Positions 1-8,045 of a DNA stretch of 38,405 nt are shown here, piece by piece (within the stretch, counting starts at the first letter, position 1; each line of letters begins with the position of its first letter). Location of the stretch: the NCBI RefSeq assembly GCF_009696265.1, contig NZ_VUMH01000019.1:1-38405 (forward strand). Direction: 5' to 3'. This DNA comes from Desulfovibrio porci. Its GTDB lineage: Bacteria > Desulfobacterota > Desulfovibrionia > Desulfovibrionales > Desulfovibrionaceae. Made by a program: the position numbers and the translations under genes. Below the pieces are notes generated by a model that was given only the letters and a program-made list of their open reading frames with translations, had not been told where the DNA came from and ran no database searches.

Positions 1-127
1 GAAAAGAACAGCGAACTTGCCGGTCTGGACGCATCGCTACAACTTTGTGCGTCCGCATACGGCTCTTGGCAGAAAACCTCCAGCCTCAAGGCTGAGCGGA
101 GGGTGAACAACGTGTTGACACTCTACA
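1..127 (+). mobile_element. Right end of an IS481-family insertion sequence
   Basis: The window opens inside an IS481-type element. The last bases (100-127), read on the minus strand, start TGTAGAG and run into TGTTCACCCT. They form an imperfect inverted repeat with the element end at 38279-38307, which starts TGTAATG and also runs into TGTTCACCCT. The element stops at 127, directly before the hexamer TCTAGA (128-133), which fits the NCTAGN target known for IS481. The rest of the element lies outside the window. Confidence 0.8.
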
Positions 128-132
128 TCTAG
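2..132 (+). pseudogene. IS481-family transposase, C-terminal end, frameshifted
   Basis: Frame 2 encodes a typical IS481/IS3-type transposase tail (RYNFVRPHTALGRKPPASRL) and then meets TGA at 104-106. Frame 1 carries the expected final residues VNNVLTLYI and stops at TAG 130-132, a stop codon supplied by the CTAG target, as is typical of this family. A one-base shift near 95-104 separates the two parts. Either the copy is decayed or the read has an indel. The catalytic DDE region is not in the window. Confidence 0.7.
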
Positions 133-551
133 ATCTGCTCTTGCTGGCTGACGAGCAGGAAGACATGATCGACCGCTACCTGGGGCGGGCCGACATGTTC
201 GTGCTGTTTGATCCGGATTTGAAGAGCCTTTGCGTGCTGACCGACGAAGGCGAGGGCGTATGCGAGCTGAAGAATCTGGCTACCCGTGTGGAATATCAGG
301 GACAGGGCTATGCGACGCGCCTGCTGGAGCATGTCTTCCGCCACTACCGGGGCAAATATTCGAACATGCTGGTGGGCACGGGCGAAAATCCGCGCATACT
401 GGCATTTTACGAACGGCGGGGTTTTGTTTTTTCCCACCGGCTGAAAAATTTTTTCACGGACAATTACCGTGAACCCATTGTGGAAGAAGGCGTTCAATTG
501 GTGGACATGATTTGTCTGAAAAAAGTCTTCGCAGCGGTAGGTAAGGCTTAA
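129..551 (+). pseudogene. GNAT-family N-acetyltransferase, 5' end removed by the IS
   Basis: The product is a GNAT-fold acetyltransferase, which would move an acetyl group from acetyl-CoA to an unknown acceptor. The acetyl-CoA-binding motif A is visible as VEYQGQGYATRLLEHV, followed by the beta-5 region (LVGTGENPRILAFYERRGF). The frame is open from the IS end. The first residues after the IS (LDLLLLADEQEDMIDRYL) look like the interior of a GNAT helix 1, so the true start and about 10-20 residues appear to lie beyond the IS. The only usable start left is TTG at 141, with no ribosome site at suitable spacing. I judge it disrupted, but residual expression from TTG or from an IS promoter is possible. 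Confidence 0.65.
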
Positions 552-615
552 AGGTTCCATGGGCGGCGCAGTTGTATCCGCGTCGCCGTGACCGAAAACT
601 TAAAAAAGCGTGCGC

Positions 616-846
616 TCATTCTCCCATGCGAGGCGCGCGCAACTTGCGGCCGGAGCGCAGGCGCAGTTCTTCCACAATGACTTTTTCATAATCCGGGGCA
701 AGGGAGAGATCTGCCTGCAGTTCCGTGCAGAGCAGACTTTCAATCTGCTGCGTTTCTTCCCAGATCTCCAGCAATTCGTCATCCGCCAAGCTTTTAACAC
801 GCTTCACAAAGGGTTCTTCGTCGCTGAAAGGAATGCACGAGCCCAT
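616..846 (-). CDS. Small conserved hypothetical protein
   Basis: A 76-residue acidic, helix-rich protein that I do not recognise. ATG at 846 lies one base after the TGA of the SGNH hydrolase gene and has GAGG about 9 bases upstream, within the end of that gene. An alternative ATG at 864 overlaps the upstream gene and has a poorer ribosome site. The tight coupling suggests translation together with the two upstream genes. It has no cysteines beyond one near the start, no signal peptide and no membrane segment. The C-terminal part is rich in Arg and Lys. Confidence 0.6.
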   Translation of the reverse strand: MGSCIPFSDEEPFVKRVKSLADDELLEIWEETQQIESLLCTELQADLSLAPDYEKVIVEELRLRSGRKLRAPRMGE

Positions 847-847
847 T

Positions 848-1486
848 TCAGTTTTCCTCTTCATCCATGTCCGTGCGCAGGAAGTCGTGCACGGGCGTTT
901 GCGCCAGCAGCAGTTCCGCCATAATGGTGCAGCCTTCGGGACCGGGATGCAGGCCGTCGCTCAAGTCGTCCATATAACCGCGGGAAGCTGCCAGGGCGGC
1001 GTGGATGTCGGCGAACGGCAGGCCCAGTTCCGCGCAGAGGGCGGCCTGTGCCGCGCCGAGTTCCGCGATGCGCCGACGTACGGCGGGGTCAGCCACCGGC
1101 GGCGGGCTGACGATCAGAGTGGGGGCCAGCGGGGCGGCCTCGGCCAGTATGTCACGCAGGCAGAACAGGGATTTGTCCAGAGCCAAGGGCTGGCCGCCGC
1201 CGGGAGCGGCCATGTCCACCACGCCCGTGCAGAAGAGCAGGTGGGGAATCATGCCGGGCATCTGGCGGCAATCCACTTCCTGACGCCAGCGCCGGGCCAG
1301 GTCCGCCGTGGACTGACGACGCGCGCCAAGGTTGTAAAATGTGGCCGGGGGGAAGCGGTAGAGGCCCGCCTCCTGCCCCAGAAGGGCCAGACGGCTGACC
1401 CAGCCGCCGGGCATGCGGTTGTCATTGACTCCTAGGGTCAGGGAGTCGCCGAAGAAGAACCAAGTGGGAGTAAAAGCTCGTGGCAT
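848..1486 (-). CDS. SGNH/GDSL-type hydrolase
   Basis: A 212-residue SGNH-fold esterase or lipase-like enzyme. Block I with the nucleophile serine is FFGDSLTLG near residue 12. A GVVD segment sits where the family has its oxyanion residues, and the C-terminal DGLHPG carries the Asp-His pair of block V. I start at ATG 1486, which has AGGA upstream and sits just past the stop of the radical SAM gene (1503). The frame stays open further upstream, but that stretch overlaps the radical SAM gene and reads as non-native. The substrate cannot be told from the sequence. There is no signal peptide, so it should act in the cytoplasm. Confidence 0.85.
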   Translation of the reverse strand: MPRAFTPTWFFFGDSLTLGVNDNRMPGGWVSRLALLGQEAGLYRFPPATFYNLGARRQSTADLARRWRQEVDCRQMPGMIPHLLFCTGVVDMAAPGGGQPLALDKSLFCLRDILAEAAPLAPTLIVSPPPVADPAVRRRIAELGAAQAALCAELGLPFADIHAALAASRGYMDDLSDGLHPGPEGCTIMAELLLAQTPVHDFLRTDMDEEEN

Positions 1487-1502
1487 GAGTGATCCTGGCA
1501 GA

Positions 1503-4157
1503 CTATGGATATGTTTGAGAGTCCGCGAACGTCTGTGCCGTTTTGAGCAGCCGCAGACGGGGACGCAGATGCTCTTCAGGCCCCAGCGGCGCAAGAACAG
1601 CCAGACAAAAAAGCAGGGGCGACAAATAAAGATTACGCCAGTCAGCCACAAATGTCACGGCCGCGTCCGCGCCGCTGCGCGTGTCGGATTGGGCCGGACC
1701 CGCCTCCCAGCGCAGCAGAAGAGGCCGGATATCCGCGCTGCGCTGGCCCTTTTTTGTCTGCCGGGTGTGGGGAAACGTGGACAGAGCGGCGAAATCCGCG
1801 AAACAGCGCACGGCAGCGGCGTTTTCCTCGTCAGTGGGCAGGCGAAGGGAAAAGGTTTCGGCCTCGGCCTGCTCCGTACGGCGGCTTTTGTCGACCACGT
1901 CGACGCGCAGTACGGACATGCCCGGCGGCAGCAGCGGATCCAGACGGGCGGAAACTTCTCTCGGCGCAAGAATTTTGTGCAGCGTCAGGGCGAACCATTC
2001 AGCCCTGCTTTCCACGCCCACGGGCAGGGCCCGGCCGAAGGAAAGCAGCGGCAACGGATGGAAGCCCTGGGAAAAGGCCAGGGGCAGGGCCGCCCGGCGC
2101 AGGGCGCGCTCCAGCACTGCTTGCAGCTCCAACTGGCTCAGGCAGGCGCTGCCGCCCATTTTGCTGTGCCAGATGCGATACTGGGCCGCCTTGTGGGTGA
2201 GTTCCTCAGCGATTTGGGGCGGACGGTTGGATTGGGCGCGGCAGATCAGTCGGCCCTCCTCGTCCCGACGCGGCTCATGCGCATTCTGGTCGCGCTGCGC
2301 GAAGATCAGGCGGTTGCGGTGCAGGGCCGCGTCCGGCTCCGCCGCGGCGGCATGCGGCAGACGTGAGGGAGCGGCCTTAGTGTCGCACGCGCCGCATTGG
2401 CGGCAGGCTCCGTAGCGGCAATCCTGAGTGATTTTCCCGGCCAGGGCGCGTTCGCGCTCGCGCAGCAGAAAGTCCTCGGCGACTCCGGCTTCCAAATGGC
2501 TCCAGGGTAGAGAAGCGCCCGGTTCGCGCGCGCCGATGCAGGTTTCGGCGCTGATGCCGCATTCGTCCAGGGCTTCCAGCCAGGGCGCGAGGTCAAAGCC
2601 TTCCATCCAACTGCAAAAAATCGCGCCCTTGCGGTAGGCCTTTTCCACCACATCGGCCATGCGGCGGTCCGCGCGGGACAAAATACCTTCAAGATGGCTC
2701 ATGGCCGGTTCATGCCAGTGCAGTTTCAGGCATTTCTGACCCTTGAACAACTCCCGCACCAGGTGCACCCGACGGCTGATCTCCTCCCGGCTGATCTGGG
2801 CTTCCCACTGGAAGGGCGTGAAAGGCTTGGGCACAAAGGGCGACAGGGCACCCGTGACCTGAAGGCGCGGGCCGCCGCGTCCGGCGGCGTCGCGCACCTT
2901 GCGGCAGAGTTCGGCTATGGCGGCCAGATCTTCGTCCGTTTCCGTGGGCAGGCCGATCATGAAGTAGAGCTTGACCTGCCGCCAGCCGTGTTCCAGCAGT
3001 TTCTGGGCGTGCAGCAGCAGGTCTTCCTCACTGACGCCCTTGTTGATGACGTCGCGCAGGCGCTGGCTGCCCGCCTCCGGGGCCAGAGTGCAGCCGGTGC
3101 GGCGCAGATCGGCCATGCGCTCAATGATCTCGTCGTCAATGGAGCCCACGCGCAGGGACGGCAGGGAAAGGCTGATCTGCTCGCGCGCGCAGCGGTCCAG
3201 CACGCCGTGACAGAGGGTTTTGAGGGCGGAAAAATCCCCGGTGCTCAGAGAAAGGAAGGAAATTTCGTCGAAACCGGTTTCGCGCAGGCAGTCGTCCAGC
3301 AGGCTGGTGATATTGGCCAGGGAGCGCTCGCGCACGGGCCGGTAGACCATGCCCGCGTGGCAGAAGCGGCAGCCGCGCGTGCAGCCGCGCGCTATTTCCA
3401 GGGAAAGACGGTTGTGCACCGCGCCCACGGGCACCACCTGCCGGGTGGGATAGGCCGCCGCATTCAGGTCCGCCACGATACGGCGCGCCGGGCGGGTGTA
3501 ATCGGGCAGCAGCGGAACAGGCGTGCCGCCGTCCCCGGCGGAAAAAAGCGACGGCACGTACACGCCGGGAATCAGCCGGGCCTCGCGCAGCAGTTGATCA
3601 CGGCTCCAGCCCTGATCCAGGGTGCTCTCCAGCAGGCGCAGCACGTCAGGCAGGCTCTCCTCGCCGTCGCCCAGAACCATCAGATCCATGAAGGGCGTCA
3701 AAGGTTCGGCGCTCAGCAGTGCGCCGCCGCCGGCAATGACCAGGGGGCAGGCCGTCAAATCCTGGCTGCGTTGGGCCGACCGCAGGGGAATCCCGGCCAG
3801 ATCCAGCATGTAGAGCACATTGGTGTAACAGAGCTCGTGTGTGATGGAAAAGGAAACGCAGTGCAGGTCGGCCAGCGGCGTGTCCGATTCGAGCGTGCAG
3901 AGCGGGGCGTTGTTGGCGCGCAGAACGGCTCCGGCTTCACGGTCCGGGGCCATAACCCGCTCGGCCCACCAGCCCTCATGGGCGTTGACGATGCCGTAGA
4001 GGATTTTCTGCCCCAGGTAGGACATGCCCACTTCATAGGTGTCGGGAAAAGCCAGGGCCAGACGCAGACGCGCCCGCGCAGGGTCTTTGCGGCAGGCGCC
4101 GTCCTCTATGCCTGCATAGCGGCTGGGTTTGGGCAGCAGGGGCAGAAGCTCGCGCAT
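1503..4157 (-). CDS. B12-binding-type radical SAM protein fused to a TIGR03936 (DUF2344) domain
   Basis: 884 residues. The N-terminal part resembles the B12-binding-like domain of TIGR03960 proteins. The radical SAM core follows, with the 4Fe-4S ligands C259, C263 and C266 in CTRGCRFC. After a Cys-rich linker (CRYGACRQCGACD), the C-terminal part (from about residue 650) starts YRIWHSKMGG and includes FSQGFHP, typical of TIGR03936. In some bacteria these two domains are separate neighbouring genes; here they are one protein. The family has no firmly known reaction. Start ATG 4157 has GAGGA just upstream. It heads a leftward group with the SGNH hydrolase and the small protein. Confidence 0.88.
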   Translation of the reverse strand: MRELLPLLPKPSRYAGIEDGACRKDPARARLRLALAFPDTYEVGMSYLGQKILYGIVNAHEGWWAERVMAPDREAGAVLRANNAPLCTLESDTPLADLHCVSFSITHELCYTNVLYMLDLAGIPLRSAQRSQDLTACPLVIAGGGALLSAEPLTPFMDLMVLGDGEESLPDVLRLLESTLDQGWSRDQLLREARLIPGVYVPSLFSAGDGGTPVPLLPDYTRPARRIVADLNAAAYPTRQVVPVGAVHNRLSLEIARGCTRGCRFCHAGMVYRPVRERSLANITSLLDDCLRETGFDEISFLSLSTGDFSALKTLCHGVLDRCAREQISLSLPSLRVGSIDDEIIERMADLRRTGCTLAPEAGSQRLRDVINKGVSEEDLLLHAQKLLEHGWRQVKLYFMIGLPTETDEDLAAIAELCRKVRDAAGRGGPRLQVTGALSPFVPKPFTPFQWEAQISREEISRRVHLVRELFKGQKCLKLHWHEPAMSHLEGILSRADRRMADVVEKAYRKGAIFCSWMEGFDLAPWLEALDECGISAETCIGAREPGASLPWSHLEAGVAEDFLLRERERALAGKITQDCRYGACRQCGACDTKAAPSRLPHAAAAEPDAALHRNRLIFAQRDQNAHEPRRDEEGRLICRAQSNRPPQIAEELTHKAAQYRIWHSKMGGSACLSQLELQAVLERALRRAALPLAFSQGFHPLPLLSFGRALPVGVESRAEWFALTLHKILAPREVSARLDPLLPPGMSVLRVDVVDKSRRTEQAEAETFSLRLPTDEENAAAVRCFADFAALSTFPHTRQTKKGQRSADIRPLLLRWEAGPAQSDTRSGADAAVTFVADWRNLYLSPLLFCLAVLAPLGPEEHLRPRLRLLKTAQTFADSQTYP

Positions 4158-4183
4158 GATATCCTCATTTGGGCCGGGAGTAC

Positions 4184-4211
4184 AAAAAAGGCGGCGCTCA
4201 ACGCCGCCTTT
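4184..4211 (-). terminator. Rho-independent terminator
   Basis: Read leftward, GGCGGCG-TTGAG-CGCCGCC forms a 7-bp GC stem (extended by A-T pairs) followed by six T. It lies 31 bases after the stop of the 4242-4586 gene and just before the radical SAM gene, so it ends the small gene's transcript. Confidence 0.85.
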
Positions 4212-4241
4212 GAGAAACTGGAATATCCGGGACCGCTTTCT

Positions 4242-4586
4242 CTACTTGATCAGGCCGCTGCCGTTACCGCCGGGCATGGGACCGGAGCCGAACTGCATTT
4301 TGCCGAGACCGCCCGCTACCGTGAGGTTGGTGCTGGCCTCAATGTATTTGTCCTGGAGTTCCTTGGGGGTATCGGCATAACGGTAGAGGAACGTTTTTCC
4401 CTCCAGCGTGCCGCTGAAATTGGGTTCAAAAGGATAACCGTAAGGCAGCATCATCATCTGTACGCCCTGCTGGGTGGGAATGCTCTGGATGGCGGCCACA
4501 TCGTTGAGGCAGTCTTTTTCCTGATCATATTTGCCGATGACCAGTTCGCCCGTCACCAGCTTCATCAAGCGGATATCATAAGCCAT
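4242..4586 (-). CDS. Conserved hypothetical protein, possibly LSm-like
   Basis: 114 residues. The N-terminus (MAYDIRLMKLVTGELVIGKY) has the strand-turn-strand look of small beta-barrel LSm-like proteins, but the similarity is too short to assign. The C-terminal third is glycine- and methionine-rich (GKMQFGSGPMPGG) and probably disordered. ATG 4586 is chosen because GAGGAG lies 6 bases upstream. A longer version from 4613 would run through that ribosome site. The gene stands alone, with its own promoter (4615-4643) and terminator (4184-4211). I cannot name a function. Confidence 0.7.
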   Translation of the reverse strand: MAYDIRLMKLVTGELVIGKYDQEKDCLNDVAAIQSIPTQQGVQMMMLPYGYPFEPNFSGTLEGKTFLYRYADTPKELQDKYIEASTNLTVAGGLGKMQFGSGPMPGGNGSGLIK

Positions 4587-4614
4587 GCTTTGCTCCTCAT
4601 AAGTAAGTTGCATT

Positions 4615-4643
4615 TAGGTAGGCATTGGCCGGGCGCATGTCAA
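4615..4643 (-). promoter_or_regulatory. Sigma-70-type promoter for the 4242-4586 gene
   Basis: Read leftward there is a perfect TTGACA (4638-4643), a 17-base spacer and a weak -10, TACCTA (4615-4620). The start codon is about 30 bases further on. Confidence 0.5.
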
Positions 4644-4689
4644 GGGATTTTCTGTTGCCATCAGCCGCGAAACGGCTACATTGAGGGGC

Positions 4690-5451
4690 ATGAGCACCGC
4701 TGATTTACCCACCTGCGCGACGCCTTCGCAGGCCCGCGCCGCTTTGGAAGAACGGTTGGGCCATGTCTTTGCCCGCCCGGAACTGCTTGATCTGGCCCTG
4801 ACCCACAGCTCCTGGGCCAACGAGTGTGACGGCGGCCAGCGCCACAATGAACGGCAGGAATTTCTGGGCGACGCCGTGTTGGAACTCTGCGTCTCCTGGG
4901 AATTATTCCGCCGCTTTCCGGATGCCCGGGAAGGGGAACTGACCAAACTGCGCGCGCGGCTGGTGAGCACTGTCAGCCTGGCCGAACGGGCGCGGGAGTT
5001 CGGCTTGGACGGCCTGCTGAAATTAGGCAGGGGGGAGGAGCGTCAGGGCGGCCGCGGCCGGGATTCCGTCCTCAGTGATGTGCTGGAGGCGGTGCTTGCC
5101 GCCGTGTACGAAGATGGAGGCTTTGCCGCCGCGCAAAAGGCGGTGGCCCGCATTTTTGAGCCGCATTGGCCACAGGCTGCCGGGCAACCGCAAAGAAAGG
5201 ATTACAAGACGCGCTTGCAGGAAGTGGCGCAACAGTTGTTCAAGGAACGGCCGGTCTATGCCCAACTGGCAAGCCATGGTCCCGAACACGCCAAAATTTT
5301 TGAAGTTTCTCTGCATCTGCCGGACGGCAGAGAGTTTACGGCCAGCGGCACAAGCTGTAAGAAAGCCGAACAGGAAGCCGCCCGTCAGGCCCTGAACGCG
5401 CTGGAACCCGCCGGAGAGAATTCGGATATGTGCCCTTCATCCATATCATAA
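4690..5451 (+). CDS. rnc: Ribonuclease III
   Basis: 253 residues. Cuts double-stranded RNA in rRNA and mRNA processing, as a cytoplasmic homodimer that uses Mg2+. The catalytic signature NERQEFLGDAVL is at residues 53-64, with the acidic residues E54, E57 and D61. The second acidic cluster is in SDVLEAVLAAVYEDGG. A double-stranded RNA-binding domain fills about residues 170-245 and ends in the usual KKAEQEAARQALNAL. The length fits the family. ATG 4690 is preferred. TTG 4681 is in frame, but neither has a well-spaced ribosome site. The gene is transcribed away from the small gene to its left. Confidence 0.95.
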   Translation: MSTADLPTCATPSQARAALEERLGHVFARPELLDLALTHSSWANECDGGQRHNERQEFLGDAVLELCVSWELFRRFPDAREGELTKLRARLVSTVSLAERAREFGLDGLLKLGRGEERQGGRGRDSVLSDVLEAVLAAVYEDGGFAAAQKAVARIFEPHWPQAAGQPQRKDYKTRLQEVAQQLFKERPVYAQLASHGPEHAKIFEVSLHLPDGREFTASGTSCKKAEQEAARQALNALEPAGENSDMCPSSIS

Positions 5452-5495
5452 CGCGGCGCCCCACAGGGGAGATGCCGGGCCGGAAAGCCTGACCC

Positions 5496-5520
5496 GGCCC
5501 GGGGGCACAGCCCCCGGGCC
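5496..5520. terminator. Strong hairpin between convergent rnc and flagellin genes
   Basis: A perfect 11-bp stem, GGCCCGGGGGC pairing with GCCCCCGGGCC around the loop ACA. It lies between two genes that point at each other and probably ends both transcripts, although neither side has a clear T-run. Confidence 0.6.
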
Positions 5521-5558
5521 TCCCGTCTTTGGTCTGCCACAGCCTATGTCGAGATGAC

Positions 5559-6467
5559 CTAGCCGCCGATGAGCTGCATGGCCATCTGGGGCAGCGAGTT
5601 CGCTTGCGAGAGCATGGCTACCGCACTCTGACTCAAAATCTGGGTCCTGACGAACTGCGTCATTTCCGTGGCCACGTCCACGTCGGAAATACGGGATTCC
5701 GCGGCCTGAAGATTTTCTGCCTGCGTATTCAGGTTGGTGATGGTATTTTCCAGGCGGTTCTGCATGGCGCCCAAATGCGCGCGGATCTTATCCTTGGACA
5801 CGATGGCGTCGGTCAGGGCCACCAGCGTTTTCTGGGCGGCCTCCTGGGTGGAGATGGTGCCGCCCGCGCGCAACTCGCCCGTGGCGGCGTCGATGGCCTG
5901 ATTGCCCACGCCCAGGGCCGAAGCCGTGCAATTGCCGATGGTGATATAGTAATAGTCTTCGGCGGAATCGTTGCCGGTGCCGAAGTGGACCTTCAGTTTG
6001 CCGGTGGAGGTCATGCCGCTGCCGTCATGCACGCTGCTTGACAGGTTGCCGTCCAGCAGCTTGATGCCGTTGAAGTCCGTGGCATTGGCGATACGGGTGA
6101 TTTCCGAGGCCATGGCCTGATATTCGGATTCGATCATCAGACGCTGGGTGGAATCATAGGTGCCGGTGGCGGCCTGTTCGGCCAGTTCCTTCATGCGGGT
6201 CAATTTTTCGTCGATGACGCCCAGCGCGCCGTCGGCGGTCTGGATCAGGGAGATGGAGTCGTTGGCGTTGCGCGCGCCCTGGTGCAGAGTGGCGATGTCC
6301 GCGCGCTGCAACTCGCGGATGGCCAGACCGGCGGCGTCGTCCGCCGCGCTGTTGACCCGCAGGCCCGTGGAAAGGCGCTCGGTGGACTTGCTCAACTGAG
6401 AGTAATGCGCATTCAGGTTTCGGGCCGTGTTGGCGGCCATCATATTGTGGTTAATGACCAAAGACAT
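5559..6467 (-). CDS. fliC: Flagellin
   Basis: 302 residues, a compact flagellin. The N-terminal D0/D1 helices (from MSLVINHNMMAANTARNL, with ERLSTGLRVNSAADDAAGLAI) and the C-terminal helices (AESRISDVDVATEMT, then ILSQSAVAMLSQANSLPQ) are conserved. The central surface domain is short, about residues 150-205. It forms the filament after export through the flagellar secretion system. GGAGGT lies just before ATG 6467. A consensus sigma-54 promoter (6511-6526) sits about 45 bases upstream of the start codon. The gene is monocistronic here and faces rnc. Confidence 0.95.
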   Translation of the reverse strand: MSLVINHNMMAANTARNLNAHYSQLSKSTERLSTGLRVNSAADDAAGLAIRELQRADIATLHQGARNANDSISLIQTADGALGVIDEKLTRMKELAEQAATGTYDSTQRLMIESEYQAMASEITRIANATDFNGIKLLDGNLSSSVHDGSGMTSTGKLKVHFGTGNDSAEDYYYITIGNCTASALGVGNQAIDAATGELRAGGTISTQEAAQKTLVALTDAIVSKDKIRAHLGAMQNRLENTITNLNTQAENLQAAESRISDVDVATEMTQFVRTQILSQSAVAMLSQANSLPQMAMQLIGG

Positions 6468-6510
6468 GGGACACCTCCTGGGTGGTTGACTAAGCTGTGC
6501 CCATTCTTCT

Positions 6511-6526
6511 GCAACGCATATGCCAA
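6511..6526 (-). promoter_or_regulatory. Sigma-54 promoter of flagellin
   Basis: Read leftward: TTGGCATATGCGTTGC, with GG and GC separated by exactly 10 bases, as required for RpoN (-24/-12). AT-rich sequence lies upstream. RpoN itself is encoded at 29577-31004. Confidence 0.85.
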
Positions 6527-6619
6527 TATTATTTTTATTATTATATTTAAATATGTTATGATGATATTCAAAAAGTAGGGAAAAATTTTCCTCCTTATTT
6601 GCGCTGAATTTTTGGCGCG

Positions 6620-7837
6620 TTACGAGAAGTCGGCGGAGTTCGCCTGTGCCGCCGTTGTGCCGCGCGGCGGGACGGTGGGTTGAGCTGTGCGGGCTTTTCG
6701 CAGACAGGCGTCAATGACGCCCGCGGCGCGCCGCAGGGCGCTGTCCGCCAGGTGGGCGTAGCGCAGGGTCATCTGTGGACTTTCATGGGTGAGCAGACGC
6801 TGGAGGCTGAAAAGATCCACCTGACCGCTGGACGCCAGCCACGAGGCATAGGTATGCCGCAGGCCGTGCAGCATGCGGAAATCTTTGGGAAGACCGCAGA
6901 GTTCCCGCACCCGGCGGCAAAAGGCGCGAGCCTCGCCGCGCTTGCCGCCGTTTTTGCCCGGAAAGACGTAAGGAGAGTCCGTGCGTTCAATATTTTCCAG
7001 AATGGCGCGGACGGCGGGAGTCATGGGCAGATAGGCGGTGCGGCCTTTTTTGGCGTGCTCGCCGCGCAGTACGAGTACTCCCTGCCGAAAGTCCAGATCA
7101 TCCCACCGCAAACCGAACAGCGCCTTGCGACGCAAGCCTGTGGCCAGAGCCAGACGAAGCAGGGCGGCCAGGTTGCGTTCAGGTGACGCATCCAGCACCT
7201 GAAAAAGCCGTTTGGCCTGCTCCGGAGTCAGGCATTCTGTTCTCTGATTGTCCACCCTGGGCATTTCAAAATGCAGGCGAGAGGGGTCCGGCGGCCGACA
7301 AAGCCCGCGTGAGACCGACCAGCGGATGATGCGCCGCAACAGGCCCAGGACGTGCTTGACGGTCTGCGGAGCCTTGCCCTGAGCGAAAAGTTTTTCCCGC
7401 AGAGCATCCAGTTGCGCGGTGCGCAGCAGATCTGTGGTCAGGCCGTGCAACTCGGCAAAGTGTTTATAATTGCATGCGTCATGCGCGATGCTCGCCCTCT
7501 GTGCGTGTGCGGCCCGGTAGCGCTCCCAGAGCCCGGAGATGGCGATTTTTTGCTGTTCGGCGGCTTGGGCCGCTTCCCGGGCCATTCGGGCCAACTCCCT
7601 TTTTTCCTTCAGGGTCACGGGCCCTTCGCCAGTGCGGGCGGCTGCCCGCAACTTGGCCAATTCGTCACGGGCCTTGGCCAGAGTCCAACCCCGGCTGGCC
7701 CAGCCGAGGGCTTCCTGTTTTTTGATGCCGTCCACGCTATAACGTAATACAAAATATCTGTCCGGCAGCGCGCCATGCTTGCGCGTGGGATGGATGCGGG
7801 CGCGGATGCCTACTTCTAACCTCTGCCATTCAATCAT
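6620..7837 (-). CDS. Tyrosine recombinase (integrase/invertase), complete
   Basis: 405 residues, a tyrosine site-specific recombinase that breaks and rejoins DNA through a 3'-phosphotyrosine. The N-terminal arm and SAM-like core-binding domains cover about residues 1-190. The catalytic residues are all visible: R236 in ATGLRR, K263/K264, H324 and R327 in HGLRHTY, H351 in THES, and Y360 in TLRYAHL. I start at ATG 7837, which has GGAG 7 bases upstream; the longer frame from 7957 lacks support. It points away from the truncated flgE copy, whose palindrome lies 129 bases upstream of this start. No phage genes are near. The position suggests it acts on the flgE palindromes, but it could also be the last trace of an integrated element. 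Confidence 0.9.
   Translation of the reverse strand: MIEWQRLEVGIRARIHPTRKHGALPDRYFVLRYSVDGIKKQEALGWASRGWTLAKARDELAKLRAAARTGEGPVTLKEKRELARMAREAAQAAEQQKIAISGLWERYRAAHAQRASIAHDACNYKHFAELHGLTTDLLRTAQLDALREKLFAQGKAPQTVKHVLGLLRRIIRWSVSRGLCRPPDPSRLHFEMPRVDNQRTECLTPEQAKRLFQVLDASPERNLAALLRLALATGLRRKALFGLRWDDLDFRQGVLVLRGEHAKKGRTAYLPMTPAVRAILENIERTDSPYVFPGKNGGKRGEARAFCRRVRELCGLPKDFRMLHGLRHTYASWLASSGQVDLFSLQRLLTHESPQMTLRYAHLADSALRRAAGVIDACLRKARTAQPTVPPRGTTAAQANSADFS
6645..6663. repeat. Direct repeat, copy 1, in the end of the recombinase gene
   Basis: TGTGCCGCCGTTGTGCCGC matches 7865-7883 at 18 of 19 positions in the same orientation. Each copy is itself two TGTGCCGC units in tandem. This copy codes for part of the recombinase C-terminus. 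Confidence 0.6.
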
Positions 7838-7864
7838 TGTTTTTCTCCGTTGCGCGATGGTCGT

Positions 7865-7883
7865 TGTGCCGCCGCTGTGCCGC
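7865..7883. repeat. Direct repeat, copy 2, upstream of the recombinase gene
   Basis: TGTGCCGCCGCTGTGCCGC, 18 of 19 positions identical to 6645-6663. The two copies flank nearly the whole recombinase gene. They could be recombinase arm-binding sites or the scar of a duplication. Confidence 0.6.
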
Positions 7884-7889
7884 CCATCT

Positions 7890-7905
7890 CTTCCGGCGCC
7901 GGAAG
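7890..7905. promoter_or_regulatory. Perfect 16-bp palindrome upstream of the recombinase
   Basis: CTTCCGGCGCCGGAAG, a perfect palindrome, 53-68 bases before the recombinase start codon and 60 bases from the flgE palindrome. It could be an operator, an accessory site or an RNA hairpin. I saw no clear -10/-35 around it. Confidence 0.35.
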
Positions 7906-7965
7906 GTGAGGCGCGCGTTACAGCCTTTTCTCCGTCATATGGCGGGCAGGATTTCATGTTGCCTG

Positions 7966-8045
7966 GGCTTTAAAAGCCAACGCATGGATTTTAATGATTA
8001 TCTGTACCTGAGCGGGGGCAGCGCCAGCGGCCCCACCCAGATCGG
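7966..8045 (+). repeat. Left inverted repeat of the proposed invertible flgE segment
   Basis: Starts with the 13-bp palindrome GGCTTTAAAAGCC (7966-7978). Over 80 bases it matches the minus strand of 12753-12832 at 79 positions; the one difference is CGC against CGG. Upstream of the palindrome the two loci share nothing. Weaker homology continues inward for the rest of the flgE genes. Confidence 0.85.

Noticed and set aside
2694..4703. 669-codon plus-strand frame opposite the radical SAM gene
   Set aside because: Shadow of the radical SAM gene; no ribosome site, and composition typical of antisense frames.
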